Shown in pieces: positions 17,512 through 25,603 of a stretch of DNA of 64,000 nucleotides. This DNA is from Murimonas intestini. Its GTDB lineage: Bacteria > Bacillota > Clostridia > Lachnospirales > Lachnospiraceae. A model generated the notes under the pieces. The model made no database searches. It had not been told where the DNA came from and saw nothing but the letters and a program-made list of their open reading frames with translations. Positions within the stretch are counted from its first letter, which is position 1. Each line of letters starts with the position of its first letter. Both the position numbers and the translations under genes were made by a program. Where the stretch lies: contig NZ_JANKBI010000004.1 in assembly GCF_024622195.1 (NCBI RefSeq), positions 299,807 through 363,806 on the forward strand, given 5' to 3'.

Positions 17512-17602
17512 CACTCTCATCTTTAATCCATATTTTCAAATCTATATTCTCTAACCAAACCAGCGGATCAGGACTAATGCTGACTCTCCCAAAATCCATC
17601 CG

Positions 17603-18205
17603 CTACTCTTCTTTATCCTTTCTCTTATGGATAACAGGATAGTTTTCCACAATGTCCCGGTATCTGAAACATTCTTCTGTATGGTCATTAATGATTCCGC
17701 AAGCCTGCAGATGGGAATACACAGTAACAGATCCCAGATACTTGAATCCTCTCTTCTTCAGATCCCTGCTGATCATATCAGATAATCCATTTTTTGCCGG
17801 AATTTTTCCCTTCTGATGCCCTGCATAAAGAATCGTTTTCCCATTTGAAAAATTCCAGATGTAGGCGCTGAAGCTTCCGAATTCCTCCCGGATTTTAAGA
17901 AAGCACTGCGCATCATGTATCACAGCCTCTATCTTGCGTCTTGACCTGATCATCCCCTCTGTTCCCAGGATACGCAGGACATCCTCCTCACCATAGGAAG
18001 CAATTTTTTCATAATCAAACCCATCAAAACAGCTGCGGAAAATCTCTCTTTTCTGAATCATCATATTCCAGTTCAGTCCGCACTGCATGACTTCCATCAT
18101 CAAAAATTCAAACTGTTTCTGATCATCGTGGAGCGGTATCCCCCACTCCTCGTCATGATATTTTATCATCTTATCGTTAAATGTACACCAACCGCACCGT
18201 TCCAT
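17603..18205 (-). CDS. tag: DNA-3-methyladenine glycosylase I
   Basis: Removes 3-methyladenine from alkylated DNA, starting base-excision repair. The zinc-binding residues of Tag are present: RCGWC at the N-terminus with the His of KYHDEEWGIP, and the C-terminal YSHLQACGIINDHTEECFRY. Length of 200 aa is normal. ATG 18205 is preferred because GGCGGGGGACAG precedes it, whereas ATG 18223 has no ribosome site. Last gene of a four-gene operon, 33 bases after the nitroreductase. Confidence 0.93.
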   Translation of the reverse strand: MERCGWCTFNDKMIKYHDEEWGIPLHDDQKQFEFLMMEVMQCGLNWNMMIQKREIFRSCFDGFDYEKIASYGEEDVLRILGTEGMIRSRRKIEAVIHDAQCFLKIREEFGSFSAYIWNFSNGKTILYAGHQKGKIPAKNGLSDMISRDLKKRGFKYLGSVTVYSHLQACGIINDHTEECFRYRDIVENYPVIHKRKDKEE

Positions 18206-18238
18206 CTGTCCCCCGCCTTCCATTTACAATATTCAGCT

Positions 18239-18832
18239 TTATTCCTTCCACACAGTTACATCTTCCAGACGTTTTCGTGGTCTGGCATGAGGAGCTTCCT
18301 GGGGATACCCAAGGGCCACGGCGGCAAGCAGGTCCCCTTCTTCCCCCAGCCATTCGCAAAGCTCCTGATAAGCAAAAAATATATCACAGATCCAGAGGCT
18401 GCCCATCCCTTTTTCTGTTGCAGTCAGGAGCATATTCTGGATGGCCGCTCCAATGGACTGGACATTCACGATCTCATAGATCCTGTCTTCTTCATTTAAT
18501 GGAGTAAATAGCCCCTTTCCCTGTACATCCATCACAAATATGGATACCGGCGCCTGTTCCATGATCTTTATTGTGTATTTGGCAGCTGCCAGATGCTGCC
18601 TGCTGTTTATTAGAAGCGCGTCTTCTGTTTCCTCCCGCATAATGCCTCTGCGGAAAACATCGAGCATTTCCTCCTTCTGCCGCCCTTTAACTACAATGAA
18701 TTTCCAGGGCTGCCTGTTCTTTGCCGAGGGAGCTAAAATGCCGCTCTCGATAATATCTCTGATATCTTCATCTGATATTTCACATTCTGAATATTTACGT
18801 ATGCTTCTTCTGTCTGCAATCTCTTTTATCAT
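18239..18832 (-). CDS. Nitroreductase family protein
   Basis: 197 aa FMN-dependent oxidoreductase. RRSIRKYSECEISDEDIRD and SGILAPSAKNRQPWKFIVVK at the N-terminus are the flavin-binding signature, and GMGSLWICDIFFAYQ with ALGYPQE near the C-terminus is also typical. The natural substrate is unknown. Its ATG overlaps the stop of the upstream GNAT gene (4 bases), so the two are coupled. Confidence 0.92.
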   Translation of the reverse strand: MIKEIADRRSIRKYSECEISDEDIRDIIESGILAPSAKNRQPWKFIVVKGRQKEEMLDVFRRGIMREETEDALLINSRQHLAAAKYTIKIMEQAPVSIFVMDVQGKGLFTPLNEEDRIYEIVNVQSIGAAIQNMLLTATEKGMGSLWICDIFFAYQELCEWLGEEGDLLAAVALGYPQEAPHARPRKRLEDVTVWKE

Positions 18833-19326
18833 ATGCCCTCCTGAGTATTATTCGCCTGCCGTATCATACGCCGCCCAGAATCCTGCACATATCTCATATG
18901 CAGGATCGGATAGGGATTCCCCTGGCCGTCGGTTTCTGACCTGGCAAAAACATGGAACCCCATATGCTCATAAAATCCTCTTGCCTGCGGATTTTGTTCG
19001 TTTACATCAACTTCATTTACCGCATAATTTTCCATGGCCCATAAAATCAGCTGCCGGCCAATTCCTTTTCCCATTTCTTCCGGGGAAATAAAGAGCATTT
19101 CCAGCTTTCTCCCCTCTATTCCCATAAACCCCACAGGATTATTTTCCATATTTAAAGCGGCAATTAAATGTGGAACAGAATTTAATGCATGGGGAAGATA
19201 TTCTGCAATATTCTTAATCTCTGCTTCAGATAAAAACGAGTGTGTTATCCTGACAGAAGCCTCCCATATTTTAAGGAGTTCGCTGATCAAAGATAAGTCC
19301 CTATTCTCCACCTCTGCAAGTTTCAT
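18829..19326 (-). CDS. GNAT family N-acetyltransferase
   Basis: 165 aa. The acetyl-CoA loop is EEMGKGIGRQLILWAMENYA (about residues 87-106), followed by VDVNEQNPQARGFYEHMGFH, a regular GNAT C-terminal pattern. The first 40 residues resemble YjaB/RimI-type enzymes. The acceptor is unknown. Coupled at both ends by 4-base ATGA overlaps with the helicase before it and the nitroreductase after it. Confidence 0.9.
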   Translation of the reverse strand: MKLAEVENRDLSLISELLKIWEASVRITHSFLSEAEIKNIAEYLPHALNSVPHLIAALNMENNPVGFMGIEGRKLEMLFISPEEMGKGIGRQLILWAMENYAVNEVDVNEQNPQARGFYEHMGFHVFARSETDGQGNPYPILHMRYVQDSGRRMIRQANNTQEGI

Positions 19327-20831
19327 ATATTTTTCTCCCTGTTCATTTTGACCCCTTTATCTTCCTCACCGTTCATCTGTAAATTTACTTTATCATTTAG
19401 CCTTGTTTTCCTGACTTTACGTATCTTCCCTTTAATTGGTTTCGTCTGAAGGCACTCCATTACGTGTTTTCCTTTATGGTTCAATATCTCCACATAGCTC
19501 AGACTGTCCCTGATGTCCACGATCCCGATATCCGAGGCCTCCATACCCTCTATGCTGCAAAGGGTACCTACAATATCGCCCGCCCGCATTTTTGACTTCC
19601 GTCCGCCTCCGATCGACAGCCGCATGATCCCTTCATTTAAAGCCTCACCTTTTTTAGGCTTTACCTCCGCTTTTACACGCTGGGATTTCCAGAATGCCTT
19701 TTCCTTTTCTTCCTCTGCAGCAGGAGGCTCCATACATGGCAATTCCTTTCCCACATACAGCTCAACCTGCTTTAACATCCTTTTATCATCCTCAGTCACC
19801 AGGCTGACAGCTGTGCCCCTTTTTCCGTTTCTCCCTGTCCTTCCTATCCTGTGTACATACACCTCTTTTCCTGAAGGAAAATCATAGTTTACTACATGGG
19901 ATATTTCTTCAAAATCAATTCCCCTTGCAGCTACATCTGTTGAAATCAGAAACCGGAAACAACCTCTCCTGAATGCATCTACAGTCTTAAGCCTGTCCCT
20001 CTGCTCCATCTCACCGTGCAGCATGCCGCAAAATATACGCTTTCTGCGCATCTTCTGAAACAGAGTATTTGTCATCTCCCTTGTCCCGCAGAAGATCATG
20101 CAGCTTTGCGGATTCTCGTCCATGAGTACATTAAGAAAAGTATCATATTTACTCTCCTGATCCGTTAAATATATCTTTTCCGTTATAGCCGCTGCCTGCT
20201 CACTTGTGGCCTCTTGAAGCACAACTGTGGTATCCTTTATAAATACATCGGCCAGCTCCTGGATCTCCGGTTTCAATGTGGCTGAAAACAGGGAAATCCT
20301 GCAGTCCGCCGGAACAAGCCCCAGGATCCTCTTAACCTCATCTATAAATCCCATATCAAGCATTAAGTCCGCCTCATCAATGACAAGCCACTTTATCTTG
20401 TCCAGCCTCAGGCTCTCCCTGCGTAGATGGTCCATAATACGCCCAGGTGTTCCCGTCACAATATGAGACTTCTGCCGCAGAGTCTGGATCTGTTTGTCGA
20501 TAGGAAATCCTCCAAACAGCGCCGGCACCTTCAGCCGTTTTTTCCTTCCTATATGGAAAATTTCTTCACTGACCTGGACTGCCAATTCTCTTGTGGGTTC
20601 TAAAATCAGCGCCTGGGGCGCATTTTCCTCCCACTCAATACTCTCACAGACAGGTATGGCGAAAGCTGCTGTCTTTCCGCTTCCCGTAGGCGCTTTCACC
20701 ACCACATTTTTTCCTTCAAGCATAGGGCGGATAACTTCCCGCTGTATGCTTGTCGGCTCCCTGTATCCCAGCCCGTTTAATGCCTCCAGGATCTCCTCTG
20801 AAAGAGAGTAATTATTAAAATCATTTGCCAT
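19323..20831 (-). CDS. dbpA: DEAD-box RNA helicase with DbpA-type RNA-binding tail
   Basis: 502 aa ATP-dependent RNA helicase. Motif I APTGSGKTAAFA (about residues 44-55), motif II VIDEADLMLDMGF (DEAD, about 152-164), SAT, and motif VI HRIGRTGRNGKRG are intact. Residues about 400-475 form the DbpA-type RNA-recognition domain (MRLSIGGGRKSKMRAGDIVG...SYVEILNHKG), which in DbpA/YxiN recognises 23S rRNA hairpin 92 during large-subunit assembly. A basic tail follows. First gene of the four-gene operon. Confidence 0.87.
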   Translation of the reverse strand: MANDFNNYSLSEEILEALNGLGYREPTSIQREVIRPMLEGKNVVVKAPTGSGKTAAFAIPVCESIEWEENAPQALILEPTRELAVQVSEEIFHIGRKKRLKVPALFGGFPIDKQIQTLRQKSHIVTGTPGRIMDHLRRESLRLDKIKWLVIDEADLMLDMGFIDEVKRILGLVPADCRISLFSATLKPEIQELADVFIKDTTVVLQEATSEQAAAITEKIYLTDQESKYDTFLNVLMDENPQSCMIFCGTREMTNTLFQKMRRKRIFCGMLHGEMEQRDRLKTVDAFRRGCFRFLISTDVAARGIDFEEISHVVNYDFPSGKEVYVHRIGRTGRNGKRGTAVSLVTEDDKRMLKQVELYVGKELPCMEPPAAEEEKEKAFWKSQRVKAEVKPKKGEALNEGIMRLSIGGGRKSKMRAGDIVGTLCSIEGMEASDIGIVDIRDSLSYVEILNHKGKHVMECLQTKPIKGKIRKVRKTRLNDKVNLQMNGEEDKGVKMNREKNI

Positions 20832-20945
20832 TATATTTTACCTTTCTCTATCCGGAACTTTTGCTCCGGATCTGCCTCATCTGCTGCTTTTGATCCTGAT
20901 TCGGAAATTTTCTAATTTGTGAAAGACTTATGAACCGCCATTTAC

Positions 20946-21314
20946 TTATCTATCTAATTCTTTTAATACCAATGGCCAGGCTATATATAAGGCTTTTATA
21001 TTGTTCTCCAGCATAACATACTGCCAGGTTCCAGGCTTTAATTTTGTCTGTGCTTTTTCTGACTTGCTGATCAGAGACTGAATGGGCGCACATGCATTTT
21101 CTAAAGCCGCTCTTTCAAATTCCTGCGACATGTCGTTTCCCAATTCCTTATTTATTAAAGAAAAAGCTATATTCAGCGCGTATATTCTATTTTCCAGCAG
21201 CGTATACTGTGAAGTCCCTCGCCGAAATTTAACCTGTGCTTTCTTTCCCTTATCTGCCATGGAAAGAATGGCCTCCAGGGCTTTTTCCATATCTTTTATA
21301 TCCGTATCACTCAT
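20946..21314 (-). CDS. Small protein made of two similar repeats, family not recognised
   Basis: 122 aa, probably cytoplasmic, no signal peptide or membrane segment. Two copies of one unit are evident: KKAQVKFRRGTSQYTLLENR... (about residues 24-58) and EKAQTKLKPGTWQYVMLENN... (about 85-119), each ending in a hydrophobic helix and KEL. Each half is preceded by a helical, acidic segment. ATG 21314 has AAGGAGG 7-8 bases upstream, so it is a genuine gene; ATG 21335 is less likely. Not in an obvious operon. Confidence 0.75.
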   Translation of the reverse strand: MSDTDIKDMEKALEAILSMADKGKKAQVKFRRGTSQYTLLENRIYALNIAFSLINKELGNDMSQEFERAALENACAPIQSLISKSEKAQTKLKPGTWQYVMLENNIKALYIAWPLVLKELDR

Positions 21315-21372
21315 CTGTGTCCTCCTTTTTGACAATATATCATCCTTATTATTGCACGCAGAGGATTTTGAT

Positions 21373-21822
21373 TCACCGTTCCATCTTTAGAAGGCGCTCT
21401 GTGGTCCCTTCCTCATATTGCCATACCTCTTCATAATGGAAACCGTGTCTTTCATAAAATGCCAGGGCTCTTTCATTTTTCTCTAATGCCCACAAATAAC
21501 GGACATCAAAACTCTTAATTGCAAATTCTAGCAGTTTTCCTCCAATACCTTTACTTTCAAAAAAACAATCAACGTAAAGCTTCTTTACTTCTTTATCTTC
21601 TACATGGATCATGCCTTTCACAAATTCATCATCATAGACCCATATACTATCTAAAATGCCGGGATTATCTATATATTCCTGAGCTACAGATAAAACCTGC
21701 ATCTCCCCAAACGAATACTTATCATCCTGAAAAATCGGACGAAAATTTATTCTCTTTGTAAAAACTAATATCTCTGCAATCCTTGAAATATCTTCTTGTT
21801 TTGCCCTTCTGATGTCCATCAT
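21373..21822 (-). CDS. GNAT family N-acetyltransferase
   Basis: 149 aa. Acetyl-CoA binding is seen in VDCFFESKGIGGKLLEFAIK (about residues 84-103) and the end LEKNERALAFYERHGFHYEE is the common GNAT C-terminus. Start ATG 21822 (or 21819) follows GGAGGG. Substrate unknown. Confidence 0.87.
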   Translation of the reverse strand: MMDIRRAKQEDISRIAEILVFTKRINFRPIFQDDKYSFGEMQVLSVAQEYIDNPGILDSIWVYDDEFVKGMIHVEDKEVKKLYVDCFFESKGIGGKLLEFAIKSFDVRYLWALEKNERALAFYERHGFHYEEVWQYEEGTTERLLKMER

Positions 21823-21976
21823 TTTATATTACCCTCCAATATGGGATTATTACAGCCTGCGGTTTGATAACATGGATTATACCAAGAAATAACAGGCTTA
21901 TCAACATAAAGCATATCTACAGCACTTGTTTACATTTTTGTTGTGCAAAAACTTATTCTTTGTTAAAAAGTAACTA

Positions 21977-22005
21977 TTACAGAATAAATTTTATTCTGCT
22001 AAAAT
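21977..22005 (+). promoter_or_regulatory. Promoter of the second MATE gene with a spacer palindrome
   Basis: TTACAG (21977-21982), 17-base spacer and TAAAAT (22000-22005). A perfect inverted repeat AGAATAAA-T-TTTATTCT (21981-21997) fills the spacer, a classic place for a repressor. Confidence 0.6.
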
Positions 22006-22019
22006 ATAAAAGATAAATC

Positions 22020-22067
22020 GGCGGTAACCTGAGTGCGAAAGCCACATACTCAGGTTACCGCCTTTTT
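22020..22067 (+). terminator. Strong leader terminator (possible attenuator) before the MATE gene
   Basis: Perfect 15-base arms GGCGGTAACCTGAGT (22020-22034) and ACTCAGGTTACCGCC (22048-22062) around a 13-base loop, followed by TTTTT. It begins about 15 bases after the promoter -10 and ends 20 bases before the MATE start, so it can only act on the MATE transcript (or on an upstream plus-strand one, and none is visible). Confidence 0.8.
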
Positions 22068-22086
22068 CTATGAAAGGAGATTCAAA

Positions 22087-23472
22087 ATGAAAGAAACATC
22101 AAACCACTATTTAGCTGTGACTCCTGTCAGACAGCTAATGATCAAATTTTCTGTTCCATGCATCCTGTCACTTCTGGTATCATCACTTTACAACATTGTT
22201 GACCAGATCTTTATCGGCTGGGGTGTGGGATATCTGGGAAACGGCGCTACAAACGTAGTCTTCCCTATTACCATTATAGCACTGGCTGCAGCGCTGATGA
22301 TCGGTGACAGCTGTGCCGCCTTTCTAAGTATCTGCCAGGGTAAAAAGGATACAGAAAATTCACACAGAAGCGTGGGCAACGCAGTCATATGGCTCATCCT
22401 TTGCAGCATAGTACTTGTGGTACTCTTTGCAGTATTCCGCGACCCGATTCTGTCCGCCTTTGGTGCAACAGAGAACAATCTCTCCTATGCCAAAGACTAC
22501 TTTAATGTAATCGTCCTCGGAATTCCATTCTATATTTTCACTAATGGAATGAACTCTGTTATTCGTGCTGACGGAAGCCCTAAATTTGCAATGATGTCCA
22601 CCCTCATAGGCTGTATCATGAACATGATCCTGGACCCTATTGCCATCTTTGTGCTGCACTGGGGCGTGACCGGAGCAGCGCTTGCTACTATCGCCGGACA
22701 GATTGTTTCTGCCATACTTGCCATATATTATCTGCTCCATACAAAATCATTCACACTGAAGAAAGAGAGCTTTCAGCTCAAGGCTTCCCTTGCAGGAAAA
22801 ATTTTGCCCCTGGGTATCAGCAGTCTGCTCACTCAGCTGTCCATAGTAGTAATTATGGGAGTAATGAATACCACCCTTGTTAAATATGGTGCATTATCTA
22901 AATATGGCGCTGACATTCCCATGACCGTGGTCGGTATTGTCATGAAGGTATTTCAGATCGTGATCGCCTTTGTTGTCGGCATTGCCGCAGGCTGTCAGCC
23001 AATTGTGGGATATAATTACGGTGCAGGCAACGGCAGACGTGTAAAGCAGATCTATAAAACCATGATTATGGCAGAGGTTGTCATTGGAGTAATTTCCACA
23101 CTGGCCTTTGAATTATTCCCGGTACAGATCATCAGCCTGTTTGGAAGTGAGAACGCTCTCTACAATGAATTTGCTTCCCTTGCTTTCCGGATTTTTCTCT
23201 CCACAATCCTGCTCTGCTGTATCCAAAAAGCAACAAGTATTTTTCTGCAGTCAATCGGAAAACCTGTCATGTCCCTGACGCTCTCCCTCCTGCGTGATTT
23301 TATCCTGAGCGTACCGTTAATTTTACTGCTGCCCCATGTTTTTCCTTCCGGTGTAATGGGCCCGCTGTACTCAGCGCCCGTTGCCGATGTTATTTCACTG
23401 ATCGTGGCTGCTGTTATGATGTGTCGTGTCTGGAAAACACTTAATGACAATGTGACAGAAGCACACCCATAA
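22087..23472 (+). CDS. MATE family efflux transporter
   Basis: 461 aa, 12 membrane segments. PVRQLMIKFSVPCILSLLVS and LYNIVDQIFIGWGVGYLGNG at the N-terminus, and the mid-protein GCQPIVGYNYGAGN, mark the MepA-like branch of multidrug MATE pumps. ATG 22087 is chosen because AAGGAGATTCAAA precedes it; the in-frame extension to 22033 crosses the leader hairpin. Control is probably by the promoter palindrome and the leader terminator. Confidence 0.92.
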   Translation: MKETSNHYLAVTPVRQLMIKFSVPCILSLLVSSLYNIVDQIFIGWGVGYLGNGATNVVFPITIIALAAALMIGDSCAAFLSICQGKKDTENSHRSVGNAVIWLILCSIVLVVLFAVFRDPILSAFGATENNLSYAKDYFNVIVLGIPFYIFTNGMNSVIRADGSPKFAMMSTLIGCIMNMILDPIAIFVLHWGVTGAALATIAGQIVSAILAIYYLLHTKSFTLKKESFQLKASLAGKILPLGISSLLTQLSIVVIMGVMNTTLVKYGALSKYGADIPMTVVGIVMKVFQIVIAFVVGIAAGCQPIVGYNYGAGNGRRVKQIYKTMIMAEVVIGVISTLAFELFPVQIISLFGSENALYNEFASLAFRIFLSTILLCCIQKATSIFLQSIGKPVMSLTLSLLRDFILSVPLILLLPHVFPSGVMGPLYSAPVADVISLIVAAVMMCRVWKTLNDNVTEAHP

Positions 23473-23485
23473 TATATTCAAAAAT

Positions 23486-23577
23486 GCCCCATCATTCTTG
23501 CCGGGAGGTGCGCGCCATGCAGAACATGAAGTGATACATCTGCGCGCCTCCAGGATCCGCTGGGGGCTTTATGGCAG
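23486..23577. terminator. Nested hairpins downstream of the MATE gene
   Basis: Inner stem GGAGG-t-GCGCGC with GCGCGC-CTCC (23504-23551), enclosed by outer arms GCCCC (23486) and GGGGC followed by TTTAT. It fills the space between the convergent MATE and YdeI-like genes and probably ends the MATE transcript. Confidence 0.5.
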
Positions 23578-23588
23578 GTGAGATCGGA

Positions 23589-23969
23589 CTACGCTAAACG
23601 TTTCTCACGTCCTTTATCTGTCTTGGCATCGAAATACGCCCTAGCATATGTCTTTTTCACAGACGGAGACATTCCTTGAAAATTAATAAAAGCTTTTTCA
23701 TTTTGTTTCAGCAAACTGCTTACCGCTTCAATTTGTTCCTCTGTAATGACAGAAGGCTTACCCGCATTCTCCCACTGCCCGTTCTTCCTGGCTTCCTCGA
23801 TTTTTGCTCTTCCAAAACCGGTCATTAATCCCCGCTTCTCCAAGCTTTCAGCTAATGACTTGTTTTTATCAGACCATTTACTGTTTTTGCGGCGGTCAGC
23901 AGACTGACCATTCTCTGAGAGCCACTCTCTAAACTCCTCACGCGTCATTAAACATAACGGTTCATTCAT
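23589..23969 (-). pseudogene. YdeI/OmpD-associated family protein, internally deleted
   Basis: 126 codons. The N-terminus (MTREEFREWLSENGQSAD) and the C-terminal half (RRKNSKWSDKNKSLAE, RGLMTGFGRAKIEEARKNGQ) are both recognisable for this family. In complete members about 50 residues lie between these two parts, including the FGWIDG core; here they are joined directly in frame. The product also stops at KRLA, a little before the usual end. Translation may occur, but a normal product is unlikely. ATG 23969 follows GGGGGACAGCGC. Confidence 0.65.
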
Positions 23970-24003
23970 GCGCTGTCCCCCTTCAAAATTTGAATTATAT
24001 AGT

Positions 24004-24255
24004 TCATCTCTTTTCCTTATGTGCTGTAATAATGGTATAACTATACGCATTTACCGTTATGATGCAGCCATCCACATTTACATACCAATTTTTCCCGTTT
24101 CTTGTAATAACAGCATTCCCGGAACTAATTTTGAATTTGCACCACTCCACCACATCATCTGTATCCAGAGACAGATTTCTTTTTATACGCATTACACCTA
24201 GTTCAGTTGTGTGCAGTTTATCCAGATTCTTTAATAATTCATTGTTTTCTGTCAT
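24004..24255 (-). CDS. DUF3781 domain protein
   Basis: 83 aa. KNLDKLHTTELGVMRIKRNL and DTDDVVEWCKFKISS are the diagnostic DUF3781 sequence, and the length fits. No function is known. Located 34 bases before the YdeI-like remnant on the same strand. Confidence 0.8.
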   Translation of the reverse strand: MTENNELLKNLDKLHTTELGVMRIKRNLSLDTDDVVEWCKFKISSGNAVITRNGKNWYVNVDGCIITVNAYSYTIITAHKEKR

Positions 24256-24391
24256 ATTTAGCTGTCTCTTTCCTGTTATAAATTTCCGTATCCTAATATC
24301 CTAATATATTTAGTTTACTACATTCTCCTTCTGTAACTTTCATTCTTTCTTCCACCACCGGGTTTTATCCGGCTGCTGAACAGACCCGGCC

Positions 24392-25600
24392 TTATTTTGC
24401 CAAGGTCAAACTCACAATCTCCTGCTCCAGCTTCGTATCATGCTCCAGCATGTAGTTGATCACCTCAGCATATATATCCATCTTTTTTAATTCCTGAAGT
24501 CTGCTTCTGTCATTATCCGTAAGTTTGTGAAGGCACAAAGCGTATTCTTTATTCTGCAGTTCCTTAACAGACATGGCAAACAGGGCAAATTTCACTCCTG
24601 TAACTTCACACAGATTGTGATGTATCCAAAAACCGCCTGCATCAATGTCCCCAAAGTGTCTGTATACAATATCCGGATTAGATGCATACACCATTTTGAT
24701 GAAATCCCTCTGGTACCTGTTTGCATAACCTCCAAGATAAAATGTCACTACGTTATCTGCATGATACCGGAGATATGAAGTTCGATTTTCTATTGTCATG
24801 AACTCCCGCGCTATAATTTTAACTGACGAGATGTTAGCCAAATCAGATGCCAGAAACTCTATCCCGTTTAAAAAACCGCTTATATCTGCTTCTTTTCCGG
24901 ATATGTTTATTATAGCATTTCCTTTGATGCAAAGCTTCTGTGGATCTTTTGAAATATGGAAATCCAGCAGGATCTCGTCTAACAACTCATCTTCAAAAGA
25001 TCTGCATGAGTATTTGCGGAGCATACTGCAGACTGGCTGCAATGTTTCCTCTTCAAAAAACTTCGAGTCCCCATATACCTTCATGGAAACTTCCCTGATA
25101 TAGAGGTCTTCCCGGTTTTTTTCAATAAAAGCCACTGCTTTTAATATATCATCCAGTTCATCAATATTCTTTGGAATCTTCCTGCTTTCAATGTACTCTG
25201 CCAATACGGCGCATTCCTTTTTACAAATAGATGACGCGTTCTGATATCTTTCAACCAGTTCTTTAAGCTTCTGAAGCTTCATATCCTTCGGCGTATATCC
25301 GAACTTATCTGTTAAGTAGTGCTCTATATCCTTTATTTTCTCATCCGTCATGTAAATGCACTTTAATTGTGTTCCAAAGGTTTCTGTCTCTGCAGTTATA
25401 AAACCTTTCCGGGATAGGCCCTCCACTGCCTGATTGAGTTTTGAGATTTCTTCAAAATCACCCTCATTGGCATTATACTTCTTATATAGTTTTTCCGGCT
25501 TTACCTGTGTTCTTCTATTTGTTTTATTATTGCCAGTGTCTTTCCTGCTTTTGCGGTAATTCTCAGCCAGGTACGTCAGTATTTTTTCCTCGTATGTCAA
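24392..25600 (-). CDS. jetD: Wadjet anti-plasmid system nuclease subunit JetD
   Basis: 402 aa. The C-terminal half is the DUF2220 TOPRIM-like nuclease: the acidic residue of FMTIENRTSYLRY (about residue 270) and the DxD of YRHFGDIDAGGFW (about 314-326) are both present. In studied Wadjet complexes JetD cuts circular DNA after the SMC-like motor has extruded it. Start is TTG 25600 with AAAGGAG 8 bases upstream, three bases after jetC ends. A hairpin with CCGGGT/ACCCGG arms (around 24360-24392) follows the stop. The catalytic residues look intact, so the system is probably active. Confidence 0.93.
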   Translation of the reverse strand: MTYEEKILTYLAENYRKSRKDTGNNKTNRRTQVKPEKLYKKYNANEGDFEEISKLNQAVEGLSRKGFITAETETFGTQLKCIYMTDEKIKDIEHYLTDKFGYTPKDMKLQKLKELVERYQNASSICKKECAVLAEYIESRKIPKNIDELDDILKAVAFIEKNREDLYIREVSMKVYGDSKFFEEETLQPVCSMLRKYSCRSFEDELLDEILLDFHISKDPQKLCIKGNAIINISGKEADISGFLNGIEFLASDLANISSVKIIAREFMTIENRTSYLRYHADNVVTFYLGGYANRYQRDFIKMVYASNPDIVYRHFGDIDAGGFWIHHNLCEVTGVKFALFAMSVKELQNKEYALCLHKLTDNDRSRLQELKKMDIYAEVINYMLEHDTKLEQEIVSLTLAK

Positions 25601-25603
25601 GTT

